Source: Geobacter argillaceus
GTDB lineage: Bacteria > Desulfobacterota > Desulfuromonadia > Geobacterales > DSM-12255
NCBI RefSeq assembly: GCF_007830735.1
Contig: NZ_VLLN01000015.1
Location: forward strand, 37,057-101,056
Direction: 5' to 3'
DNA: 64,000 nt
Positions 1 through 9,583 of the stretch are shown in pieces. A program made the translations under genes and the position numbers. Below the pieces are notes generated by a model that did not search any database, was not told the origin of the DNA, and saw only the letters and a list, made by a program, of their open reading frames with translations. The stretch's first letter is position 1. The number at the start of each line of letters is the position of its first letter.

Positions 1-26
1 CAGTAGATTGTTGCCAAGGCAAAAGG

Positions 27-50
27 AAAGGCGGCCATTCGGCCGCCTTT
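27..50. terminator. Bidirectional stem-loop terminator
   Basis: A perfect 10-bp inverted repeat (arms 27-36 and 41-50, 4-base loop attc) has T-rich sequence on the plus-strand side and A-rich sequence before it. It can therefore end the leftward cytochrome gene and also a rightward gene lying outside the window. Confidence 0.75.
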
Positions 51-144
51 TGAATCAAGTAACCTACCTCGGAATTCGTATAAGCCTGTTGGCTGATTGA
101 CGGGTTACTGGAACTTCGTCGGAAACTGTTTCACGCAACTGATG

Positions 145-1053
145 TTACCACCAGCGCCAGAGCGCCAGGATCAGCACGATCAGGAAGACGATCACCAGGT
201 TCATGTAGGCCATGAAAAAGAACACCCGCTCATGGAGCGGCGCCGGACGGGCAACTCCGGTCACCAGACGCCCCACCTCAGGCAGGCGTGCCATCATCTC
301 GGCTCCGTGGGGCGCCTGGGCCAGGGTCTCGGTCAGGTCGCTCCCGGTCTGGTGACGGCCCATGTGGCTCCCCATTTTCCAGAAACGGCTGGCGCCGGCA
401 TCGTAGATCATCCCGTCGTAGGCGAATAGGGCAGGACGTCCCTCCTTGCCATCGCACATGGCCAGCTCTTCGGCGCTCATATCGCCGCTGGTGATCAACG
501 GGACAGTTCCGTTGCGCTGTTTGCGCAGACGTGGACCAATCACGATGACCACGAAGGCCGCCGAGATCACCATGATCAGGTAGAGGGAGATTTTCACCAG
601 CAGCAGGATGCCGAAGCGGGATTGCAAGAGCAGCTCGGGAGAACCGATCCGGAACTTGGTCAGGACGACGCCGGTAATCCCCATGACGACCATGGAACCG
701 ACACCGACCCGCACCTCGCCGCGTGGCAGGCCGCTGGAGGCATAGGCCGGCTTGAGTACCAGGTGGACATAGAGAATGGTGCCGAACCAGAGGAATGCGG
801 TCAGAAGATGCACGTAGCCGGCTGCGAAGCGAAAACCTTTGGAGATAGTCGAAAGTGCCGGTTTGGCCGCCCCTTCGCGGTGCGCCGCGGCAAATTCCCT
901 TCCGGCCGTGGTCAGTTCACCTCCGCCGGAAGGGTCCAAATGGCAGGTGGCGCATGGGCGGCCAGTCTGCGAGGCATACTCCTCGGTTGCCGAGGCGGTC
1001 AGTGGGCAGGCCAGGATCAGGGTCAGTACAAGCTGGATCAGCCGTCGTTTCAT
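145..1053 (-). CDS. Membrane protein with c-type heme motif, CopD-like membrane core and cytochrome b5-like domain
   Basis: A 302-residue protein with an N-terminal signal peptide (about residues 1-22) followed by one CxxCH heme c motif (CATCH, residues 34-38). Several hydrophobic helices follow (about 75-175), resembling CopD-type or DUF2269-like membrane domains. A segment at about 205-260 reads like a cytochrome b5-like heme/steroid-binding fold (AYDGMIYDAG, then an RFWKMGSHMGRH stretch), and a final helix ends at the C-terminus. The architecture suggests a membrane redox or electron-transfer protein with its heme domain in the periplasm. The partner is unknown, and no operon mates lie on this strand within 150 bases. 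The ATG start fits the signal peptide, although the ribosome binding site is weak. Confidence 0.7.
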   Translation of the reverse strand: MKRRLIQLVLTLILACPLTASATEEYASQTGRPCATCHLDPSGGGELTTAGREFAAAHREGAAKPALSTISKGFRFAAGYVHLLTAFLWFGTILYVHLVLKPAYASSGLPRGEVRVGVGSMVVMGITGVVLTKFRIGSPELLLQSRFGILLLVKISLYLIMVISAAFVVIVIGPRLRKQRNGTVPLITSGDMSAEELAMCDGKEGRPALFAYDGMIYDAGASRFWKMGSHMGRHQTGSDLTETLAQAPHGAEMMARLPEVGRLVTGVARPAPLHERVFFFMAYMNLVIVFLIVLILALWRWW

Positions 1054-1229
1054 GGGATTGGTATAGCGGGTGGGGGTGGGAATGTCAATGTTTGACGGAT
1101 TGGCCGCGCTTCAGCGGGATCTGTTTGCAGTGAGGAAAGAAAAAATGGGACGTGTTGTAAGGAATCGCGGGTCAGGCATTGCAGCAATGCGGTATCTCTT
1201 TCTACCCCGTCCCCGAGACTCCGCCCTTC

Positions 1230-1751
1230 TCACCGTGCCCGGCGCTTCTTGCCCTGCGGGCTTGGCGGTACGGCAGCAGTCTTAAACTCAGGTTCATAGC
1301 TCACAACAAAGCTGGTGTCACCTGGGTTTCGCATACTCAGGAAATGGGCATTGTTTTTGTCAAATGGGCAGACAGGCAGACTGCAGGGCTCAAAGCCGAA
1401 GCGCTGATAATAGCCGGGTTTGCCCAGGACAAACAGGGGCTGGCTTTTGATCGCCTCCTGCCGCAGGGCAAATCTGAGCAGTTCCGACCCCACCCCCTGC
1501 TTTTGAAAGTCGGGTGCCACGGCCATGGGCGCCAGGTGCAGCCCGCAGATGGCGCTGCCGTGATAGGCATTGGAAAAGGCGATGTAGGCGATGACCTTGC
1601 TGGTATGGATGCAGACCCATTCGTGTATGGGTCTGCCGTTCTCGTGGAGTTTCTGCACCAGCCCGGCTTCGTAGTCACTGCCCGGAAAGGCTCGCTGCAA
1701 CAGGGCGTAGACCTTGGGGCGGTTCTCCAGCGTCACTCTCTGTATCTTCAT
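1230..1751 (-). CDS. GNAT family N-acetyltransferase
   Basis: A 173-residue protein with the GNAT acetyl-CoA binding signature: the beta strand 'LAPMAVAPDFQ' followed by the pyrophosphate-binding loop Q-K-Q-G-V-G at about residues 77-90, and the later 'GYYQRFGFEP' strand typical of the YhbS-like subgroup. It should transfer an acetyl group from acetyl-CoA to an amine, but the acceptor cannot be read from the sequence. The basic C-terminal tail (QGKKRRAR) is unusual. It is transcribed leftward and lies 38 bases downstream of the start side of the DUF445 gene's end, so a shared transcript is possible. Confidence 0.85.
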   Translation of the reverse strand: MKIQRVTLENRPKVYALLQRAFPGSDYEAGLVQKLHENGRPIHEWVCIHTSKVIAYIAFSNAYHGSAICGLHLAPMAVAPDFQKQGVGSELLRFALRQEAIKSQPLFVLGKPGYYQRFGFEPCSLPVCPFDKNNAHFLSMRNPGDTSFVVSYEPEFKTAAVPPSPQGKKRRAR

Positions 1752-1789
1752 AACGGTCTCCGGTGATGATTACTGGAAATCGGGGATGG

Positions 1790-3052
1790 CTATGCCAGCA
1801 GCAGCGATACCGCATGCAGCAGCAGGCCGATCACGCCCCCCACCAGGGTGCCGTTCATCCTGATGAACTGCAGGTCCGAGCCGATGCTCAGCTCGATCTC
1901 GTTGGTATAGTCGTCTATTTCCCACTGCTGCATGGTGCCGGTAATATGCCCGGCAATTACCGTGCGTAGCGTATCCCCGTAGTGCAGCACCAGCGTTTCC
2001 AGGTGGTCGTTCAGCGACTCCTTCAGCCCCTGGTTGTGCGCCAGGGTCGTGCCGAGGCCGGCAACAGCCGCCGCGATCTTCTCCTGCACCCGCGACCGGG
2101 GCTGCTGCAGATCGTTGTGCAGCCAGTTCTTCAGGTCGCTGCCGAGATTCTGCGCATACTCGGTTATGGCCTGGTTATGCACAACGTCGCGCTTGATCGC
2201 CTCGACCTTGTCGCGTAACCCCTGGTCACTCTTCAGCCGGGCGATAAAGCCTGTCACGGCACTGTCGAACCGGTACCTGACCTCATGGCCGGGATCGGCA
2301 TTGACCTCCTGGATGAAGGCGTTGACCCTCTTGACGATCTTTTCACCCGCTCCTCGGGCAAACTTGTCCCGGTTGGGGATGAAGGCCACCAGCAGCGGAT
2401 ATTCATTGGTACACATGTCGTCGATGGCCTTGGCCAGCCTGGTCTGGGCTTCATCGGTAGCTAGCCATACGGCACAGCGTTTCAAAAGGTCATCCAGCAC
2501 GATCTGGTGGCGATTGTTATTTCGGAGCGCATCGAGGATCGTGCCGGCTGATGTCGCGACATCGAAGTTGTCGATCCGGTCGCTCAGGACTGATCTCAAC
2601 AGCTGCTGCACCCGCTCGTCATCGAGAAAATCCAGGGAGTCGGCACAGAGGCGGGTCAGCCCCTTGGCCAGTCCGGCGGCATTGTCCCGCGACATAAGAT
2701 ACTCGGCCAGATGCTCGGCCGGGTTGTACGCCCTCAGCTTGGCGATCAGGGTATCGCTGGCCAGAAACTTGTCGCGGATGAAGCTGGCCAGATTCCCGGC
2801 AATGGCGTCCTTCTTGTTCTTGATGATCGCCGTATGGGGGATCGGCACGCCCAAGGGATGGCGGAACAGCGCCACCACTGCAAACCAGTCCGCCAGCGCG
2901 CCCACCATGGCCGCTTCCGCAAAGGCGGCGACCCACTCCCAGGCCCCATGCCCCTTATGCAGGCGGGCGACCACAAACAGTATGGCCGCGCCAATCATCA
3001 AGCCCGTGGCTATCGTCTTGTTTCTGCTCAGTAACCGTTTTCTGTTGTCCAC
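1790..3052 (-). CDS. DUF445 family membrane-associated protein (YjiN-like)
   Basis: A 420-residue protein with two N-terminal hydrophobic segments (about residues 14-30 and 40-60), the conserved 'GALADWFAVVALFRHPLGVPIPHTA' region of DUF445 (cited here by position, about 50-75), a long helical middle and a C-terminal hydrophobic hairpin. The length matches E. coli YjiN (about 420). The biochemical function of the family is unknown. The start is GTG, with a GGAGAA ribosome binding site five bases upstream. Confidence 0.85.
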   Translation of the reverse strand: MDNRKRLLSRNKTIATGLMIGAAILFVVARLHKGHGAWEWVAAFAEAAMVGALADWFAVVALFRHPLGVPIPHTAIIKNKKDAIAGNLASFIRDKFLASDTLIAKLRAYNPAEHLAEYLMSRDNAAGLAKGLTRLCADSLDFLDDERVQQLLRSVLSDRIDNFDVATSAGTILDALRNNNRHQIVLDDLLKRCAVWLATDEAQTRLAKAIDDMCTNEYPLLVAFIPNRDKFARGAGEKIVKRVNAFIQEVNADPGHEVRYRFDSAVTGFIARLKSDQGLRDKVEAIKRDVVHNQAITEYAQNLGSDLKNWLHNDLQQPRSRVQEKIAAAVAGLGTTLAHNQGLKESLNDHLETLVLHYGDTLRTVIAGHITGTMQQWEIDDYTNEIELSIGSDLQFIRMNGTLVGGVIGLLLHAVSLLLA

Positions 3053-3090
3053 ACACGTTCTCCAGGTTTATTTCTGCGTTCCAGCGCTGT

Positions 3091-3125
3091 AAAAATACAA
3101 AAACCGCTTCAGCAGGTGGAAGCGG
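3091..3125 (-). terminator. Rho-independent terminator of the AraC gene
   Basis: Arms ccgcttc (about 3104-3110) and gaagcgg (about 3119-3125) form a stem. Read on the minus strand it is followed by TTTTTGTATTTTT, so it would stop leftward transcription coming from the AraC-type gene and the small remnant ORF. Confidence 0.65.
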
Positions 3126-3156
3126 CCTTTGATACGCAAGCTATTTTATGGCATGG

Positions 3157-3276
3157 CTATGGTGTTTTTGTCAACGCCTCGCGGCTATAGACACCGAAAC
3201 ATCGAACCTCATCATGACTGCCGATGTCGAGCAGGATACCACGCCGTTTGATCTCCTGGGCGGGGATGCTGTTCAT
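3157..3276 (-). pseudogene. Short ORF, probable remnant of a Phd/YefM-like antitoxin
   Basis: A 39-codon leftward ORF with a good ribosome binding site (TAAGGAGTCC) begins M-N-S-I-P-A-Q-E-I-K-R-R-G-I. That matches the start of many prevent-host-death antitoxins ('IPAQEIKRRGI'). After about 14 residues the similarity stops, and no toxin gene follows. The likely explanation is a truncated antitoxin left after loss of a toxin-antitoxin pair. A genuine small protein cannot be excluded. Confidence 0.4.
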
Positions 3277-3361
3277 TGTCGGACTCCTTAAGGCACCTAA
3301 TTAAGTCCTTGAACTTATGCCATATGCAGTACTTGGTTTCAAACCTATTTTTTACAATAAG

Positions 3362-4300
3362 TTATTCAGCGGTAGACATCTGACGTAGTGTCGTAATGTC
3401 TCGTAACGGCGGTGCCCCAAACAACCGGTTGTATTCACGGCTGAACTGTGAGGGGCTTTCATAGCCGACCTGAAACGCTGCGGTTGCGGCATCAAGGTGT
3501 TCTGCCAGCATTAAACGCCTGGCTTCTTGCAAGCGCAGCTGCTTCTGGAACTGCAAAGGGCTGAGAGCGGTCATCGACCGGAAGTGGTGATGAAACGTGG
3601 AACTGCTCATGCGGGCCTGTGCAGCCAGGTCATCGATACGTAAAGGCTGCGTGAAGTTCCCCTTCAACCAACCGATTACCCGCGCGATCTGATGACTCTG
3701 GCTCCCCGCCGATGCTATCTGGCGCAGGCGCTCCCCTTGATCCCCCACCAGCAGACGGTAGATGATTTCCCGCTTAATGACCGGCGCCAGGATCGGAATG
3801 TCTTTCTCATCTGCAAGCAAGTCGATCAACCGTTGAAAGGCGTTGAGCAGCGGCATTGTTACTTCGCCGAGCACCATGCCACGGCTTGACTGTTGCACAC
3901 GCGGCGGGGGGAGATTGCTGTCCACCATCATTTGTGAAATTTCGCGCTGATCAAGTTTCAACACCAGTCCCATGCAAGGCTTTTCCTGACTCGCTTCGGC
4001 AATCTGCACCATAGTGGGTAGATGCACCGAGGTGATCAGATAATGGTGGGCATCATAGACATAGGTGTCGTCTCCGAGCATGACACGTTTGGCCCCCTGT
4101 GCGACCAGGCACACGCACGGTTCGTACAGAGCGCTTCGAGGCTGGGTTGGCTCATCGTGTTGATAAATTAACAATCCAGAGATCGCGGTCTCAAGTATTT
4201 CGCTTTTGCCGGTCCATCGGGCAATGCTCTTCCCCAGGGCTTTGACCGTAACTTCCACGCTGTTATTGTCATTATCCTGCATAAATGCCGCTTCCATCAT
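3362..4300 (-). CDS. AraC family transcriptional regulator (cupin N-terminal type)
   Basis: A 312-residue regulator. The first ~180 residues match the AraC_N effector domain found next to carbonyl-stress genes ('QHDEPTQPRSALYEPCVCLVAQG', about residues 40-62). The C-terminal ~100 residues hold two helix-turn-helix units of the AraC type ('FTQPLRIDDLAAQARMS', 'GYESPSQFSREYNRLFG'). The ATG at 4300 is chosen because GGAGGAATCA directly precedes it; an earlier in-frame TTG lacks such a site. The gene is divergent from the aldo/keto reductase, which is the classic layout of an activator and its target, as with E. coli YqhC and yqhD/dkgA. It probably senses reactive aldehydes. Confidence 0.88.
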   Translation of the reverse strand: MMEAAFMQDNDNNSVEVTVKALGKSIARWTGKSEILETAISGLLIYQHDEPTQPRSALYEPCVCLVAQGAKRVMLGDDTYVYDAHHYLITSVHLPTMVQIAEASQEKPCMGLVLKLDQREISQMMVDSNLPPPRVQQSSRGMVLGEVTMPLLNAFQRLIDLLADEKDIPILAPVIKREIIYRLLVGDQGERLRQIASAGSQSHQIARVIGWLKGNFTQPLRIDDLAAQARMSSSTFHHHFRSMTALSPLQFQKQLRLQEARRLMLAEHLDAATAAFQVGYESPSQFSREYNRLFGAPPLRDITTLRQMSTAE

Positions 4301-4367
4301 TGATTCCTCCATGGTCAAATGCTACCCAACTCCACGTTGCGTTACAACCATTATCCGGTGTTTTGTA

Positions 4368-5477
<1,110 letters not shown>

Positions 5478-5499
5478 GAGTGGAAACAAAGGAATTATC

Positions 5500-6676
5500 A
5501 TGGATAACTTTATTTACAGCATTCCAACCACTGCCTACTTCGGCAAGGGACAAATCAATATTCTCGGTGAAACCATCAAGGCTCATGGCGGCTCCAAGGT
5601 ACTGCTGGCCTATGGCGGCGGCAGCATCAAGAAAAACGGCATCTACGAGGCCATTCTTGAGCAGTTCGGCAAGGCCGGTCTTGCCCACGTGGAGTTGAGC
5701 GGTATCCAGCCAAACCCCCGGATCGAAAGCGTGGAGGACGGGATCAAACTCTATCGCGAAAACGGCTGTGATTTCATTCTGGCCGTGGGGGGCGGGTCTA
5801 CCCTGGATGCCTGTAAGGCCATTGCGGCCGGTGTCAAGTATGATGGCCCGGTCACTGATCTCTTTGTCAGGGAGTCGGGAGTGTCCAATGTCGGCGCGGC
5901 GGCCCCCTTGGCAACCATTCTGACCATGGCGGGGACTGGTTCCGAGATGGATATGGGGGGAGTCATCACCGTCGGTGCGGATCATAAGAAAAAGGTTGTC
6001 ATGCACCCGCTCCTCAATCCCAGGTTCTCCATCCTGGACCCTGAATACACCTATACGGTGCCGGAATATCATTCCATGGCAGGCGTCGCGGACATCCTCT
6101 GCCATCTCATGGAACAATATTTCACCCCCGATGTCGTTGCCAAGGTTCAGGACCGCATGAACGAGGGGGTCATGAAGGTTGTGCTGGAGGACGCCCCGAA
6201 GATCCTGGCGAACCCGAAGGACTATGACGCCCGCGCCAACATCATGTGGGCCAGCTTTGGCCGGATTCCAGTTTGTGCTCGGCAAACCGGGGTTCGCATT
6301 CCCGCTGCACGGCATGGGACACGAACTCTCAAGCAGGTACGACATGACCCATGGCGTCACCCTGGCGCTTCTGACCCCCGCCTGGATGCGTCATACCATG
6401 AGTGCAGCTCCTGAGCACCTGCCGGTCTTTGCACGATTCGCTCGCAATGTCATGGATATCCGCGAGGAGAACGACGCCAAAGCCGCGGAAGCAGGCGTCA
6501 AGGCGTTGGAGGCCTTCTATGCCGCCATCAAGATGCCGGCGAACCTTCGTGAGGCAGGCGTCAAGGAAGAAGACCTGGAAGTTATGGCAGAGAAGGCAGT
6601 GGAAAATGGCAAGCTGGGCATCCTGACCTCGATTGGCAAGGATGAAGCCCTTCAGATCATGCGTGCGGCATTCTGA
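5500..6676 (+). pseudogene. Iron-containing alcohol dehydrogenase (YqhD-like), frameshifted
   Basis: Residues from the start ATG to about codon 250 match YqhD-type NADPH-dependent aldehyde reductases: 'GGGSIKKNGIYE', 'AVGGGSTLDACKAIAAG', 'TGSEMD' and the metal ligands Asp and His in 'GVADILCHLMEQ'. At about 6250-6262 the reading frame shifts by +1. The family sequence continues in the second frame ('GFQFVLGKPGF', 'LHGMGHELSSRYDMTHG') to a stop at 6676. The two later metal-ligand histidines are therefore lost from the first frame, so the encoded protein would be inactive unless the shift is a sequencing error. The second part has no start codon of its own at the junction. Confidence 0.85.
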
Positions 6677-6752
6677 TCCAAAGGAATCAATCCTGAAAAA
6701 GGTTCGGCAACCTGGCTTCCTGTTCCTGCCCCCTTTACGTCCCCAATTGAAC

Positions 6753-6780
6753 GAAGGGCGCTGATTGCGGCGCCCTTTCC
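6753..6780 (+). terminator. Stem-loop terminator after the YqhD-like gene
   Basis: Arms aagggcgc (6754-6761) and gcgccctt (6770-6777) form a perfect 8-bp stem with an 8-base loop and a short T run. It lies 75 bases after the alcohol dehydrogenase stop. Confidence 0.65.
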
Positions 6781-6838
6781 CGTTTCCGGCGATTGACGGC
6801 AGTTACATCTGATGTAAGATTTGCGTGGAGGCCCGATT

Positions 6839-7087
6839 ATGGAATCGATCAAGCATAGAACCCAAATTTCTCTCGATGACTGGCAGTATCAGACGCTGCT
6901 GGATCTGTCGCGCAAAACGAAGAAAAGTCTTTCCGCGCTGATCCGCGAGATGATTACTGAAAAATTCGCCCCAAAGCCGGGTGTAGCGGAAAATGATCCG
7001 GTCTACTCCATTGTCGGAATCGGCGGGAGCGGACAAAAACATACGGCCCGCGATCACGATGCCGTACTATACGGGAAGAAGCCGTGA
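6839..7087 (+). CDS. Ribbon-helix-helix antitoxin (VapB-like)
   Basis: An 82-residue protein whose N-terminal part ('KHRTQISLDDWQYQTLLDLS', about residues 5-24, then 'KSLSALIREMI') fits a ribbon-helix-helix DNA-binding antitoxin. The tail ('DHDAVLYG') resembles the toxin-wrapping tail of CopG-type antitoxins paired with PIN toxins. A GGAGG precedes the ATG by eight bases. Its stop overlaps the GTG start of the PIN toxin by four bases (GTGA), a typical toxin-antitoxin layout. Confidence 0.82.
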   Translation: MESIKHRTQISLDDWQYQTLLDLSRKTKKSLSALIREMITEKFAPKPGVAENDPVYSIVGIGGSGQKHTARDHDAVLYGKKP

Positions 7088-7497
7088 ACGGCATTTTTGT
7101 CGATACCGGCGCCTGGTATGCCCTGGTAGACAGCGACGATGCCGATCATAAGGCTGCGGCGGCTTTCCTGACCGCCAACACGATGCCGTTCATTACCACT
7201 AACTTCATTTTCTCGGAAACAGTCACCCTAATTCGCTATCGAATCGGGCATGAGGCCGCGTGCAGTTTCGGGCAAAAGCTGATGGAGAGCAGTTTCGTCA
7301 GGGTGGTTGCGGTTACGCCTACCGATGAAGAGCGGGCCTGGGATATCTTCAGCAAATATCGGGATCAGGATTTCAGCTTCGTGGATTGCACCAGCTTTGC
7401 CGTGATGGAGCGCATGAAGCTTTCCACGGCCTTTGGTTTTGACCGGCATTTCTCGTTTATGAAGTATGCTGTCGTGCCGGGAAAAGAAACTAAGTAG
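7084..7497 (+). CDS. PIN domain ribonuclease toxin (VapC-like)
   Basis: A 137-residue PIN domain protein that starts with GTG. The acidic metal-binding residues expected for the family are seen: Asp in 'FVDTGAWYAL' (about residue 7), Glu in 'FSETVTLI' (about 45), Asp in 'FSFVDCTSF' (about 100) and a final Asp in 'GFDRHF' (about 119). It should cleave RNA when not bound by the preceding antitoxin. The gene overlaps the antitoxin gene by four bases. Confidence 0.88.
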   Translation: MNGIFVDTGAWYALVDSDDADHKAAAAFLTANTMPFITTNFIFSETVTLIRYRIGHEAACSFGQKLMESSFVRVVAVTPTDEERAWDIFSKYRDQDFSFVDCTSFAVMERMKLSTAFGFDRHFSFMKYAVVPGKETK

Positions 7498-7545
7498 CCT
7501 GATTTGCTGGAATTCCTGCGTCCTAAATCAAGAGGTTCAGGTGCT

Positions 7546-8382
7546 ATGAAAAACAAGCTGGCAATTTTCGAAGATTATCAAATCCGCAGGCTTTATGACG
7601 AGGAAACCGAAACCTGGTATTTCTCGGTGGTTGATATCATCCGGGCATTGTTGCAACAGCCTGATTTTCAAACGGCCAGAAAATATTGGAAGGTACTGAA
7701 AGGCCGCTTGGGTAAGGAAGGCAGTCAACTGGTAACAAACTGTTACCAGTTGAAAATGACTGCTGAGGACGGGAAGCAACGTTTGACTGATGTCGCAACG
7801 GCTGAAACTCTGCTGCGCCTGACCCAGTCGGTGCCCAGCCCCAAGGCAGAGCCGATCAAACTCTGGCTGGCCAAGGTCGGCTACGAACGGATGCAGGATA
7901 TGGCCGACCCGGCGCGGTCACTGGACCGGGCAAGGGAGTACTGGCAGCAGCACGGACGGAGCGAAAAGTGGATCCAGCAGCGGATGATGGGGCAGGAAAC
8001 CCGCAACAAGCTGACTGATTACTGGAAAGATCACGACATCAAGAAGGAGAGCGAGTTTGCCATCCTGACCAACATCATTCATCAGGAATGGGCCGGTGTC
8101 GCCGTCAAGGAGCACAAGAAACTCAAAGGGCTGAAGACCCAGAACCTGCGTGACCATATGAGTGAAGCGGAGCTGATCTTTACCGCCCTGGCCGAGCTTT
8201 CCACCCGCCAGATTGCCGAGACGATGGCTGCAACCGGCATGAAGGAGAACAAGGTGGCAGGGAAGAAGGGGGGCGGCATCGCCAGGAAAGCTCGGGTGGA
8301 TCTTGAGGAGAAGACCGGCAGGAGCGTGGTTACAGGGGAAAATTTTTTGCCGCCGGGGAGAAAGAAGATTTCGGATAAATGA
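7546..8382 (+). CDS. BRO-N / phage antirepressor-like DNA-binding protein (DinD-like)
   Basis: A 278-residue protein. The first ~110 residues match the BRO family N-terminal domain ('IRRLYDEETETWYFSVVDII', about residues 10-29), followed by a helical middle ('RSEKWIQQRMMGQETRNKLTDYW') seen in DNA-damage-inducible protein D and RhuM-like proteins. The tail is basic and Gly/Lys-rich. Such genes travel with phages and genomic islands, and here it follows a toxin-antitoxin pair, so the two probably form a small acquired block. The ATG at 7546 is preferred over an upstream TTG because the BRO domain begins right after it. Confidence 0.8.
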   Translation: MKNKLAIFEDYQIRRLYDEETETWYFSVVDIIRALLQQPDFQTARKYWKVLKGRLGKEGSQLVTNCYQLKMTAEDGKQRLTDVATAETLLRLTQSVPSPKAEPIKLWLAKVGYERMQDMADPARSLDRAREYWQQHGRSEKWIQQRMMGQETRNKLTDYWKDHDIKKESEFAILTNIIHQEWAGVAVKEHKKLKGLKTQNLRDHMSEAELIFTALAELSTRQIAETMAATGMKENKVAGKKGGGIARKARVDLEEKTGRSVVTGENFLPPGRKKISDK

Positions 8383-8604
8383 AGGAGCAAACCTGTCGGA
8401 AGGGGAATACGGGGATGTCCCGCATTTCCCCCCTTCTTCGGCCTATCGGGCAATGTCACCTCCCAGAAAATATCATATCGTATCTTGCCTATAGATATTC
8501 GAAATTCCCTGTATGTCTGCCCGTGTTCTCATGATTTCCACCAGCACTGCATACTGTTGGCCTCCCCTCCGTTGCTTTACGCTTACTTCCCAATAATTCG
8601 TGCT

Positions 8605-8666
8605 ATCAGGCAATAATTCAACAGGATCGGTCTATCTGCCTTTGCTCATTCTGGGGTACGGTGTAC
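8605..8666 (+). promoter_or_regulatory. Second copy of the AraC-type operator/promoter block, in a 514-base gap
   Basis: The blocks TCAGGCAA, ACAGGAT, GGTCTA and a GGGTACGGTGTA tail repeat, in the same order and spacing, the sequence upstream of the aldo/keto reductase at 4368-4432. The rest of 8383-8896 holds no intact gene: only short ORFs of 13 and 35 codons (about 8720-8761 and 8774-8881) that I cannot assign and that look like remnants. Confidence 0.45.
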
Positions 8667-8896
8667 CCGAGGCTGCACTAAAAATGACAGGACGCAAATG
8701 AATAATATGTGAATCAAGCCATGGGGGAATTGACCCAGTTCTTCGGCAAGGCACTGATATAAGGGGTTAAACGATGAAAACAAGGTTTGGGAAGTTAATT
8801 GTTGCGCTCATGTCGGATCTGAACAATTTCAAAATTGCGGATCTGATGTACAATTTTTGGGAGAAGAAGGGGTTGAACTGAACCGAGGGGAGCAGC

Positions 8897-9104
8897 ATGA
8901 ACAAAAAATTCACCATACTTCTGGCAAGTATATTTGCCGCACTATTCAGCATCGTAACCTTTTCGGAGGCTCAGACCATGACAAACGTGGCACGGAGCCG
9001 CGCCAAACTCTGCCATGACACATATCGCCATTCAGGAGAACCTGGAAGGCAAGACCGCCGACTGGAAGGAACAGGTCAGCGACGAACAATACAGGCCTGA
9101 GTAA
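8897..9104 (+). pseudogene. Internally deleted periplasmic cupin gene
   Basis: The first ~27 codons encode a signal peptide (MNKKFTILLASIFAALFS, then an EAQTMTN end). In another frame, from about 8988 to the stop at 9104, the sequence reads [17 protein letters not shown] and ends [14 protein letters not shown]. This is the C-terminal end of the small cupin proteins that accompany AraC/YqhD-type loci. The whole cupin barrel between them is missing. The best reading is one gene that lost its middle and its frame. Confidence 0.6.
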
Positions 9105-9130
9105 GGGCCAGATACGAAAAGGAGGGAGCG

Positions 9131-9583
9131 ATGATCGTCGTAGTCAACGGCAAGGAACATACGGTGAACGTGGACCCTGAAACGCCGCTGTTATGGGTCC
9201 TTCGTGAGCAACTGGGGCTGACCGGCAGCAAGTTCGGCTGCGGCGAGGGGCTCTGCGGGGCCTGCACGGTCCTTATCGACGGTGCACCTGAACGCTCCTG
9301 CGTAACGCCGGTCAAGGACGTTCAGGGGAAACCGGTCGTGACGATCGAAGGGATTCCGGAAGATCACCCGGTGAAAAAGGCGTGGCTGGCAGAGGAGGTA
9401 TCCCAGTGCGGCTACTGCCAGCCGGGGCAGATCATGGGCGCGGTGGCCCTGTTGAAGAAAAAGCCGCAGCCGAGCGATGCCGACATCGATGCTGCCATGA
9501 GCGGCAACCTCTGCCGCTGCGGCACCTATGGCCGCATCCGCCGGGCGATCCACGCCGCCACGGGGAAAGGGGGGAAACCATGA
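9131..9583 (+). CDS. iorA: [2Fe-2S] subunit of a molybdenum hydroxylase (isoquinoline 1-oxidoreductase alpha-like)
   Basis: A 150-residue protein with the plant-type [2Fe-2S] motif ('[15 protein letters not shown]', about residues 37-51) and the second four-helix [2Fe-2S] domain ('[12 protein letters not shown]' and 'CRCGTYGRI', about 98-140). It passes electrons from the molybdenum site of the partner subunit. The stop overlaps the start of the large subunit (ATGA), showing translational coupling. The symbol follows the closest recognised family; the substrate is not known. Confidence 0.9.
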   Translation: MIVVVNGKEHTVNVDPETPLLWVLREQLGLTGSKFGCGEGLCGACTVLIDGAPERSCVTPVKDVQGKPVVTIEGIPEDHPVKKAWLAEEVSQCGYCQPGQIMGAVALLKKKPQPSDADIDAAMSGNLCRCGTYGRIRRAIHAATGKGGKP

